A DNA stretch of 43,668 nt, from contig WRKX01000008.1 of NCBI GenBank assembly GCA_009777925.1, positions 1-43,668 on the forward strand, given 5' to 3'. The position numbers and the translations under genes were made by a program. Below the pieces are notes generated by a model that saw nothing but the letters and a program-made list of their open reading frames with translations, did no database searches and was not told where the DNA came from. Of the stretch, positions 23,539 to 30,730 are shown in pieces (position 1 is the stretch's first letter; the number at the start of each line of letters is the position of its first letter). The DNA is from Betaproteobacteria bacterium. GTDB lineage: Bacteria > Pseudomonadota > Gammaproteobacteria > Burkholderiales > Rhodocyclaceae.

Positions 23539-24743
23539 TGCGGGAAATGCCCCCCACGGCGGGTTTACCACTCTCATTGCAGGATCTCTTCGGCACGGGC
23601 GGAGGTTTTACACGCGCCGCGCAGGACTACACAGGCGCGCCTCATGTCGGACTGGCTTCATCCGGCACAGCCTGTCTTGTGCTGATTCTCACCGCGCTAC
23701 ATGGTTTGTCCTCCGGGCGTAAAACGGTCATCGTTCCGGCCTATACCTGTCCGCTGGTGGCGCTGGCCGTCGCGCGTTGCGGGCTTAAGCTGCGTCTGTG
23801 CGATCTGGCTGCCGACAGTCTCGATTTCGACATGGCGGCGCTCGCGGCCCTGTGTAACGAAGACACGTTGGCCATCGTCCCTGCGCATCTTGCCGGGCGT
23901 GTAGCCCGTGTCGCTCCTGTGCTGCGGCTTGCGCGAGAATGTGGCGCGTTTGTCGTCGAGGACGCCGCGCAATCCTTTGGCGCGCGTCGGGCCGGGCAAA
24001 GCATAGGGCTGGAGGGGGATGCCGGATTTTTCAGTTTTGCCGCAGGAAAAGGTTTGAGTCTGTACGAAGGAGGTCTATGGGTGACGCATGATCCGGCCCT
24101 GGCCTCGGCCATCGAGCGGGCGCAGGATGCGCTCGTTGCGCGGGATGTCTGGCAGGAATTCCGGCGCTGCCTCGAACTGACGGCATATGCGCTGTTCTAT
24201 CGTCCGTGCTTTTTACCCTGGGCGTATGGCGTGCCGTTACGTCGCGCGTTGAAAAGGGGCAATCTGCCGGACGCGGTGGGAGATGTTTTTTCTCCGGAAA
24301 TTCCGTTGCATCATGTCAGCAATTGGCGGCAAGGGGTCGGACGGCGGGCGCTTTTGAGGCTCCGGGCGTTCCATGAACAAACAACGGTTCAGGCAAAGCG
24401 CCGCCTTGCCGTGCTCGATCGTTTGCCGGGTGTGCGGGTTTTCCGTGATGCGGAGAATGAAGAGGGCGTCTGGCCCTGTCTCATGCTGTGCCTGCCGGAT
24501 CAGGAGAAGCGCGATCGGGCGCTCGATGTGTTATGGGGTTCAGGATTGGGGGTGACGCGCATGTTCATCCATGCCTTGCCTGATTATGATTATTTGCGTT
24601 TCTGCGTGCCTGAGGGAAGCTACCCCAATGCCCGCAGCCTTGCGGCGCGAACGCTTACCATTACCAACAGCCTGTGGCTGGATGATGCCGGTTTTGCGCG
24701 GATTGTAAATGTGTTGGAACAAGTAGTGCGGCAGTCTTTCTGA
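23538..24743 (+). CDS. DegT/DnrJ/EryC1/StrS-family aminotransferase
   Basis: 401 residues from ATG 23538, which overlaps the transporter stop. PLP-fold features: GLASSGTACLVLILTALHG (cofactor phosphate region), VIVPAYTCPLVALAVARCG, VVEDAAQSFGARRAG with the ring-binding Asp, and the Schiff-base Lys in FFSFAAGKGLSLYEGG. Family members aminate keto sugars or cyclitols for surface glycans and antibiotics. The AGKGLSL motif differs from the sugar-aminotransferase norm (HPTKNLG-like) and places this in a less studied branch, so the substrate may not be a nucleotide sugar. It ends 26 bases from the convergent arginase-fold gene. Coupling to the transporter pair suggests that the aminated product or its precursor is moved across the membrane. 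Confidence 0.87.
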   Translation: MREMPPTAGLPLSLQDLFGTGGGFTRAAQDYTGAPHVGLASSGTACLVLILTALHGLSSGRKTVIVPAYTCPLVALAVARCGLKLRLCDLAADSLDFDMAALAALCNEDTLAIVPAHLAGRVARVAPVLRLARECGAFVVEDAAQSFGARRAGQSIGLEGDAGFFSFAAGKGLSLYEGGLWVTHDPALASAIERAQDALVARDVWQEFRRCLELTAYALFYRPCFLPWAYGVPLRRALKRGNLPDAVGDVFSPEIPLHHVSNWRQGVGRRALLRLRAFHEQTTVQAKRRLAVLDRLPGVRVFRDAENEEGVWPCLMLCLPDQEKRDRALDVLWGSGLGVTRMFIHALPDYDYLRFCVPEGSYPNARSLAARTLTITNSLWLDDAGFARIVNVLEQVVRQSF

Positions 24744-24769
24744 CAGCGCGAGCAGCGGAGCGGGCAGAT

Positions 24770-25621
24770 TTATCCGATGGCCTGCAACAGCGCCTGATTC
24801 ACCGCAAGCTGTTGTTGTTGCCATGCGGCAAGGTCGTCCGGGGAAATAGCGGGCTGGTTATCCAACGCGCTTAAAAAGCGCTTCCAGCGGGTCTGATAAC
24901 GATACGCGGAAACCTCCCCGGTAATATCGCACCCGACAAGGCGCGGGCGGGCGGTATTAACAATGCTCAATAAATCGTCCAACAGCAGCAACCCCTGATC
25001 CCAATTGGTACGCGCTACGCTCTCGTGTAGCGCGTCCTTGTCAATCGAGAGATAGAGCGGGGCGCTTGTGCCGGACAATTCACGCGCCAGCGCGGATACA
25101 AGACTTTCAGCGTCGGCAAAATTACGCGCTACGTCCGCGCCCAGGGCGCGTGTCCAGCCGCTCTTGACGCCGATAGTCCAGTAGCGAACCCGGCCGCGAT
25201 AAAGCGGCCCCAGGCGGTTTTCCCAGGCGTGTCGCCAGCCGACATCAGATGAGCTGACGCCGACCACATCAATCCGGGCGACATGCGGCAGGCAAGCGGC
25301 ATGGGCAACCCATGAACCGCAATGAATGCCGAAAGGAAAACGCATGTTGTCCGGGTGGTTGTCGCATACCAGCACATGCAGGCCGTCATGCTGGCGCTGG
25401 CGCTCAATCAGCAGGCAACTGATATGATGGAAGTCGCCGCTGCCCATTAACACAGGGCCATGCGCGGCGGGCAGCAAGGTTTCGAGACGCGCCCTGAATT
25501 CATGCCAGATACGCCATGAACAGCCAAAGCGCACAGCCTCCTGCCAGTCGCCCATTTTTAGCCGCATAATATCCGGCAGGCCGCGCACGGAATCATCCAG
25601 ATCAAGGACAAGCGCGTTCAT
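24770..25621 (-). CDS. Arginase/ureohydrolase-fold protein
   Basis: 283 residues from ATG 25621, which overlaps the acyltransferase stop (ATGA). Metal-binding positions of the arginase superfamily are recognisable though the surrounding words are unusual: GSGDFHH for the GGDHS-type motif, CDNHPDNM for DxHxD, and SIDKDALHE for DxDxxDP. The last Asp of that third motif is replaced by His. Family enzymes hydrolyse guanidino or related C-N bonds using two Mn ions (arginine, agmatine, formimidoyl-glutamate). The strong divergence outside the metal sites means the substrate cannot be named. Its location after a sensor kinase and a GNAT protein, instead of in an arginine operon, suggests a specialised role. 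Confidence 0.72.
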   Translation of the reverse strand: MNALVLDLDDSVRGLPDIMRLKMGDWQEAVRFGCSWRIWHEFRARLETLLPAAHGPVLMGSGDFHHISCLLIERQRQHDGLHVLVCDNHPDNMRFPFGIHCGSWVAHAACLPHVARIDVVGVSSSDVGWRHAWENRLGPLYRGRVRYWTIGVKSGWTRALGADVARNFADAESLVSALARELSGTSAPLYLSIDKDALHESVARTNWDQGLLLLDDLLSIVNTARPRLVGCDITGEVSAYRYQTRWKRFLSALDNQPAISPDDLAAWQQQQLAVNQALLQAIG

Positions 25622-26721
25622 TGTTCTGTCCCGGCAATGGCGGGCGGCTCCTCGCCCCACGCCTCATCCTGCGCAAAATATCCAGACAAGGGGCGCAGGA
25701 GTAAACGCAAAAGAGGGTTTTTCACATATACCGCATGTCGTGTTTTTGTGAAGCGCGCGCCAAGATAGGACTTGATGGCCGGATCAGTCCACCCGGCGAT
25801 GTAGTAACGCAATCCCTCCCGCTTTGCGAAAGCCAGATTCTCCATCCAACTCACAAAATAAAGATTGTATTCACGCGCCAGGGGATAACGAAAGCCCACA
25901 TATTTGTCAATCAACATCCCGTCGTGGATAAAACACAGGTTATGCCCGATCAGCGTATCTTCCCGGTAATACAGGAACAGGCGACCATTGAGCGACTTAT
26001 CGTTCAGCAGAGCCTGAAAAAAATCCAGGGTGAGCAGATCAAAGTGAATCGCGCTTTGCGCGTAGACTTCCAGATATTGCTCGTAAAGTTCGGACAAAAA
26101 AGCGGGTTCCGCAAGGCGGTTATCGCCGGTGACGATGACCTCAATTTGCAGATCACGGCGGCTACGCAACTTGCGCCGGATGTCGCGGCGGCGTCCGGCG
26201 GACAGGCGCGCGAGATATTCATCCTCATCGGCAAAATCAATCGGCAAATAAGCCAGCGCCTGTCCTTCGACCATGAAAAACTCGCGCCTTGCAAGCGCCG
26301 CGACAATCTGTTCGACCAGACATTGGGCTGATTCGGAAAGGAAAGGCGCGGCGGAGGGAATATCCTTGACGATCAACAGGGCGGATTGTTTATCCCATGT
26401 CTTAAGCATATCCAGAACTAAGGTTTCAGGAGACTCTTGCGGCAACAGGCAAAATTCGCTGGTTGTTGCCCCTATGAAGCAGGTACGCCACATAAGGCAG
26501 CGGCGCAGAAGCCGACTGCCGGGAATTTTCTGGAGGCTGGCTTTTATCCGCTCATTCGCCGTGGTGAGGAGATCGAAGGTCGCCCAGAAGCCGGGCATAC
26601 CGCTCTTGCAGGTGAATGCCGTGAAGTGTTCAGGCGGATGGCGCAAAAAGTGATGAACCAGCGCTTCCGGTTCTACGCCTGTCAGCCAGCGCGGCGGATG
26701 GGAGGCTGGAGGGGCGCGCAT
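25618..26721 (-). CDS. BioF2-like GNAT/FemAB-type acyltransferase
   Basis: 367 residues. The C-terminal half has a GNAT fold of the Acetyltransf_6 (BioF2-like) kind: LPIDFADEDEYLARLSAGRR, RDIRRKLRSRRDL, then GRLFLYYREDTLIGHNLCFI and DKYVGFRYPLAREYNLYFVSW, ending with GLRYYIAGWTDPAIKSYLGA. Relatives transfer acyl or aminoacyl groups onto amines in envelope or lipid biosynthesis. The gene starts six bases after the kinase stop and ends in an ATGA overlap with the arginase-fold gene, so the four genes are one operon. It could acylate the amine made by the other enzymes of the locus; that is inference. Confidence 0.82.
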   Translation of the reverse strand: MRAPPASHPPRWLTGVEPEALVHHFLRHPPEHFTAFTCKSGMPGFWATFDLLTTANERIKASLQKIPGSRLLRRCLMWRTCFIGATTSEFCLLPQESPETLVLDMLKTWDKQSALLIVKDIPSAAPFLSESAQCLVEQIVAALARREFFMVEGQALAYLPIDFADEDEYLARLSAGRRRDIRRKLRSRRDLQIEVIVTGDNRLAEPAFLSELYEQYLEVYAQSAIHFDLLTLDFFQALLNDKSLNGRLFLYYREDTLIGHNLCFIHDGMLIDKYVGFRYPLAREYNLYFVSWMENLAFAKREGLRYYIAGWTDPAIKSYLGARFTKTRHAVYVKNPLLRLLLRPLSGYFAQDEAWGEEPPAIAGTEQ

Positions 26722-26727
26722 ATGAAT

Positions 26728-28134
26728 TCAGGTCTGGGAAGGGAAAACCACGCGCGCGCAGAGTCCCCGCCCTTCCGCGCCGGAGAGAAGCACCACATGC
26801 GCATGGTGCGCCTGGGCAACTTCCTTGACTATTGCCAGCCCCAACCCGGAACCTTCGGACATGTCGTTCAGGCGCACAAAACGGTTTAAGGCGCTCGCGC
26901 GTAAGGTTTCCGGGATGCCGGGGCCGTTGTCTTCGACTTCCAGGTAAGGATTACCGCTCTTTCCTATTCCGCAACGAACCGTGATCGTGCCGCCCGCGCC
27001 GGTATAGCGCACGGCATTGTCAATCAGATTGGCCAGCATTTCATGCAAAAACCAGGTCATGCCCCATACTTCGGCGGGCGCAATCTCAAAGCCGAGATCA
27101 ATCCGGGCAAGCACCGCCTGGTCAATGAACTCGGAAGCCGCGTTCTCAAGGAGTTCGTTCAGCGCGACCCGCTGCGATTTGCTATTCAGATTGGCGTCAG
27201 GCGCGGCCCGCGCCAGAGCCAGCATTTGCTTCGTGAGCCTGGCTAAACGGTTAGCTGAAGCCTGCATGTCGCGCAGTCTTTGCAAAGCTTCACCCTGAAG
27301 CGCCTCGGCGGCAAGGTCCATCTGCGTCTGGAGGGCAGCCAACGGGGAGCGCAATTGATGCGCTGCGGTAGAGAGGAAATGCTGCTGCGCGATGCTTGCG
27401 TCGCGCAGGTTGGACATCAGGCGGTTCATTGCGTGGATCAGCGCATGAATCTCTAATGGCTCGGAGCTTTCATCAATAGGACTTAAATCATCGGACGCGC
27501 GGGCGGCAATTTGTCGGCTGATACGTCGCAATGGACGATGCGCGTAGTGCGCCCCGACCAGAACGACCACCAGAGAAACGAAGATGAAGACGAGATCGGT
27601 AATCAGCGTTGTCGTGATGATCTTGGCAGCGGCGGCTTCGCGCTTGCGGGTATTTTCCGCGATCACGATGATGATGTTATCCGGCGCGCTTATGTCGTGA
27701 GATGGTTGAGGGCGATAAATGACAGCGCGTATAACCTGACGGTTCAGTACAACCGAGCGGTAGGCAGGATTGTCGTCATCGGGATTGCCAGACCTGGCCA
27801 GCGGAATCAGGCGCTTATCGCCCACGAGGAGATTGCCGTTTTCATCCGTGACCGCATAGTAGAACTGATCCTCAATGCCGATGCGCAGGATGGTTTCGGC
27901 CTGTGGCGGCAATTTGAGGCTCTGATTCACGGCGTCGCGGCTAACCAGCGCCGACAAGGCCAGCGCCGAGTTATGGAGCGCGTGATCGTAAGCGTCATTG
28001 ACGACCTGCAAGCCTTCCTCATAATCTGTATAGATGGTAACGCTCAGCAGAATCAGGAACGGCACGAGCAAAAAGACGAACAGGCGTCCGCGTAGTGAAT
28101 ACTGGGAAAGGGGCGCGATGCCCAACAGGCGCAT
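26728..28134 (-). CDS. Sensor histidine kinase (QseC/TctE/PmrB-like)
   Basis: 468 residues. Two membrane segments (about 16-36 and 172-195) flank a 135-residue periplasmic sensor like that of TctE-type kinases. A HAMP domain follows (HRPLRRISRQIAARASDDLSPI). The phosphoacceptor His is in LSTAAHQLRSPLAALQTQMDL near residue 257, ATP-binding motifs are MLANLIDNAVRYTG (N box), VEDNGPGIPE and GSGLGLAIVKEVAQAH. It pairs with the OmpR-type regulator one base upstream. The sensed signal is unknown. QseC and PmrB kinases often control envelope modification genes, which would fit the neighbouring aminotransferase and small transporters. Confidence 0.93.
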   Translation of the reverse strand: MRLLGIAPLSQYSLRGRLFVFLLVPFLILLSVTIYTDYEEGLQVVNDAYDHALHNSALALSALVSRDAVNQSLKLPPQAETILRIGIEDQFYYAVTDENGNLLVGDKRLIPLARSGNPDDDNPAYRSVVLNRQVIRAVIYRPQPSHDISAPDNIIIVIAENTRKREAAAAKIITTTLITDLVFIFVSLVVVLVGAHYAHRPLRRISRQIAARASDDLSPIDESSEPLEIHALIHAMNRLMSNLRDASIAQQHFLSTAAHQLRSPLAALQTQMDLAAEALQGEALQRLRDMQASANRLARLTKQMLALARAAPDANLNSKSQRVALNELLENAASEFIDQAVLARIDLGFEIAPAEVWGMTWFLHEMLANLIDNAVRYTGAGGTITVRCGIGKSGNPYLEVEDNGPGIPETLRASALNRFVRLNDMSEGSGLGLAIVKEVAQAHHAHVVLLSGAEGRGLCARVVFPSQT

Positions 28135-28135
28135 G

Positions 28136-28801
28136 TCAGTTCGGTTCCAGACGGTATCCGACGCCGCGAACGGTGCGAATCGTAACGCCGGCGCCGACTA
28201 ATTTGTTACGCAGCCTTGAAATGTAAATCTCGACGGCGTTGGGCGAAAGTTCATTGTCCCAATTGCCCAGGCTTTCCGCCAGTTTTTGCTTGGACAGTAC
28301 TTTGGGAGCGATGAGCATGAGATGCTGCAAGACATCCCATTCCCGACCTGTCAGCTCAAGCGGCGCGTTATCGAGGGTGGCGGTGCGCAAATCCAGATGG
28401 AGACGCAATGAGCCGGAGACCAACTCGGAACTGGCGGCTGCCTGACTGCGCCGGACGAGGGCGCGAATGCGGGCAAGAAGTTCGGGTAGAAGGAACGGCT
28501 TGACCAGGTAATCGTCCGCGCCGGTATCGAGTCCCTGTACCCTGTCCTCAAGGGCGTCGCGCGCGGTCAGGATAAGCACCGGCAACGCGATTTGCAGGTG
28601 CCGTAGCCGCCGGATCAATTCCAGACCGCTCATACCCGGCAGTTCAAGGTCGACGATCAGAAGGTCGTAGGCGGTCAGACTGAGGGCGGATTCCGCCGTT
28701 TCAGCGCGGTCAAGATGGTCGACGGAAATACCGGCATTTGTCAGCCCTTCCGCCAGGGCTTTGGCAATGGGCAGGTCATCCTCTATCAGCAGCAGACGCA
28801 T
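28136..28801 (-). CDS. OmpR-family response regulator (QseB/TctD/PmrA-like)
   Basis: 221 residues from ATG 28801; a GTG one codon earlier is possible. Receiver motifs: LLIEDD, phosphoacceptor Asp in LLIVDLELPGMSG near 51, Thr in LILTARDA, and Lys in DYLVKPF. The C-terminal winged helix has LTGREWDVLQHLM, then VEIYISRLRNKL and IRTVRGVGYRLE. It should control its own operon (kinase, acyltransferase, arginase-fold protein) and perhaps the convergent aminotransferase-transporter operon. The gene is first in its operon; the 100-base space to the ISAs1 remnant must hold its promoter, and the insertion could have altered it. No clear dyad is visible. Confidence 0.95.
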   Translation of the reverse strand: MRLLLIEDDLPIAKALAEGLTNAGISVDHLDRAETAESALSLTAYDLLIVDLELPGMSGLELIRRLRHLQIALPVLILTARDALEDRVQGLDTGADDYLVKPFLLPELLARIRALVRRSQAAASSELVSGSLRLHLDLRTATLDNAPLELTGREWDVLQHLMLIAPKVLSKQKLAESLGNWDNELSPNAVEIYISRLRNKLVGAGVTIRTVRGVGYRLEPN

Positions 28802-28896
28802 CACTATGGCTTTCTCAACAATCCGTTTCTATGTTAATCCTTCCGGAGAATTTCTGCTTTTGGCTGATGAGATTTTGCAGGGCAATCGCATGAAAG

Positions 28897-30147
28897 TCAT
28901 GTCAAGCTGAGCAATTGAGCGCGGTAGGAATCGGAAGTTGCGGCGATGAGGCGGCGGCCTTGATGCCGCCCTTTCGTGGTATAGGGTCAAGGCGGATGAG
29001 GTTCAGGGTGATGTGCCTGAGCACGGCGAGGTTGTGAGCGGCATGGCCGGTGCGAGCACGCATCTGATCGTCGGCGAAGACAACATCCATGCACCAGTGC
29101 AGTCGGTTTTGAGTCACCCCTGCCTGAAGGCAGGGGATTCCTCGATATGTTACTGGGGAGCCTTCGGCTCCATATTACGCTTTGTCTCGCTTGTCTCCGC
29201 CATAAATGGCGGAGACAAGCGCGAGACCCGTGTTCAATACTCCAGTGATCGCGGATCGCCCGCAAGAGGCGATCTGCATCGGGGGCGAGGCTCGAAAGAT
29301 AGTAGCGATGCTTAAGTTTCGTCCTGCCCTTGATTTCGCGTTGCAACTCGATCACCGCGAAGGACTTCAGATCGGGCCACTGCTCCGGTTTATGCAGACA
29401 CGCCAGTTGATCGAATGCATAACAACGCCGCGTCTCGATTCGTCCATGATCCTTCTCCACGGTTTCGGACATCGCGTGGGGTGTCCTGTCCGGCGCCGCC
29501 TTGAACTGGGCAAAGAAATCGCGCAGCGAATCGGCCAGGTTCGGCTGGTTGTCCTTGAGCGCCAGGACATAATGCGCGCCACGATTGCGGATGGCCTGGG
29601 CGATGTTGGCCTGGGTACCCATGGCATCGAGCGTGACGATGCAGCCTTCCAGCGCCAGGGTAGCCAGGAGTTCAGGAATTGCCGTCTTTTCATTGGACTT
29701 CGCCGCCGTTGCCCGCTGCCCGAGCACCAAACCAGCGCCTGCGGCAAACGCGCTCACCAGATGCAGCGGCGTAGCATCCACCTTGCCTGTGCGCCGACTG
29801 CTCTTGCCGTCAATGGCTACCACGGCATCGGCCCCCAGCGCGGGCAGGATCGATCCGACCCAGCGCCGAAAGGCGGCCTCAAATTGCGTTGGATCAATTA
29901 ACCCAAACAACCGTCCAAAGGTGTCGTGCGAGGGAATACCCGCTTTCAGCTTGAGGTAGCCTCGTAGCCAGTCAAGTTTTTCTTTCGCCCACAACTCGAT
30001 CTCAACGAAGGTGTCGGCTCCGACCAATACCGCATTGACCGCCACCACCAGTAACTCGACCAGATCGTGCCTAACCTTCCCTGCTTGTCTCGGGTCGCTG
30101 ATCGATACGAATACATCTGCCAGACGCAGTTTGCCTCCCGTCTCCAT
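28897..30147 (-). pseudogene. ISAs1-family transposase, broken by a 122-bp insertion and a frameshift
   Basis: ISAs1-type transposases are about 370-390 residues. From ATG 30147 the frame reads normally (METGGKLRLADVFVSISDPR, AVVAIDGKSSRRTGK with a DDE Asp, TLDAMGTQANIAQAI with the second, and HYVLALKDNQ) up to AIRDHWSIE. A palindromic element (29111-29232) then interrupts it. The reading resumes in NRLHWCMDVVFADDQMRARTGHAAHNLAVL, with the expected domain end LRHITLNLI. A second lesion follows near 28955: the frame ends KGGIKAAASSP, while the normal tail RRLIAATSDSYRAQLLSLT is found one base out of frame, ending at TGA 28899-28897. At least two independent defects make it inactive. The left-hand (30150-30290) promoter end looks intact; I could not fix the inverted repeats. 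Confidence 0.88.
29111..29232. mobile_element. 122-bp palindrome-rich element (IS200/IS605-type MITE) inside the ISAs1 gene
   Basis: The transposase frame is continuous on both sides: HWSIE ends at about 29233 and NRLHW resumes at about 29110. Between them lie three hairpins: CCCCTGCC-TGAA-GGCAGGGG (29117-29136), GGAGCC-TTC-GGCTCC (29157-29171) and the long GTCTCG...CTTGTCTCCGCC-ATAAAT-GGCGGAGACAAG...CGAGAC (29184-29227). There is no coding content. The first hairpin, next to GAGTCA, is typical of the right ends of IS200/IS605 and TnpB elements. Such elements insert without a target duplication, consistent with the clean junction. I infer a non-autonomous derivative mobilised by a TnpA elsewhere in the genome. 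Confidence 0.75.
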
Positions 30148-30295
30148 GGAACACTCCAAAAAGACAGAAAACTACACAAATCAATCCCCTGTGAACAGCC
30201 CCCCCTCGTAACCCATTGATCGTAAACGAGTATTCCCGAGAGTCTACAACAATGGCATTCATGCGATTGTCCTGACAAGCATAACTTCCCACAAG

Positions 30296-30390
30296 TATAG
30301 TGCTTTCCTTAAATAAAGCTACTCTCAGGAGCTTTGCGCACTTCTCCCAATCACGACATAAAAGTCATTTTATTTGCGGGAAGCACTATA
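30296..30390. mobile_element. 95-bp inverted-repeat element, possible IS630-type MITE
   Basis: The left arm TATAGTGCTTTCCTTAAATA (30296 onward) and right arm ending GGGAAGCACTATA (30378-30390) are inverted repeats, about 18 of 22 bases matching. The element starts and ends with TA, and the terminal TATA/TATA could be a TA target duplication as in IS630/Tc1-type transposition. No coding content lies between. It sits just upstream of the ISAs1 remnant's promoter end. Confidence 0.5.
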
Positions 30391-30458
30391 TTCACATTCC
30401 CAAAATGCTTGCTTTCCTCCTACCCTTTACTTTTGTCAAAAGCAGCAAGAAATTAGCA

Positions 30459-30598
30459 ACAGGCATTCATGCCTGTCGCTCAAAACGAACAAGGAAGGGG
30501 TTTGCATCCCCTCCCTTGTTGCTACGGTCGAAACCTCGGCCTTCAGGCCGGGGTTCCAACCTTCGTGCCGCCCTGAAGGGCGGGATTTCAAACCGAAG
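30459..30598. repeat. Cluster of four hairpins upstream of the rpoC terminator
   Basis: Within 140 bases lie ACAGGCA-TTCA-TGCCTGT (30459-30476), CAAGGAAGGGG...CCCCTCCCTTG (30490-30518), AACCTCGGCC-TTCA-GGCCGGGGTT (30532-30555) and CCGCCC-TGAA-GGGCGG (30568-30583). The last is enclosed by CTTCG/CGAAG (30561-30598). Three loops are TTCA or its complement TGAA, a shared design seen also in the element at 29117-29136. There is no reading frame. It may be another IS200/IS605-type remnant or a non-coding RNA derived from one. Confidence 0.6.
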
Positions 30599-30680
30599 TT
30601 AGTTTTACGATAAACACCGGCTCAATCGCCCAAACTTATGCGTCCTGCATTCAAGGATTGATGGCGCCAAAATTCATGTC

Positions 30681-30712
30681 AACAAAAACCCCTCTTGCGA
30701 GGGGTTTTTGTT
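30681..30712. terminator. Bidirectional terminator after rpoC
   Basis: A perfect 14-bp stem AACAAAAACCCCTC-TTGC-GAGGGGTTTTTGTT ends with a T-run on both strands. It lies 18 bases after the rpoC stop and should stop the long secE-to-rpoC transcript and protect it from transcription entering from the left. Confidence 0.92.
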
Positions 30713-30730
30713 GCGTAAGGCCGCAATTCA

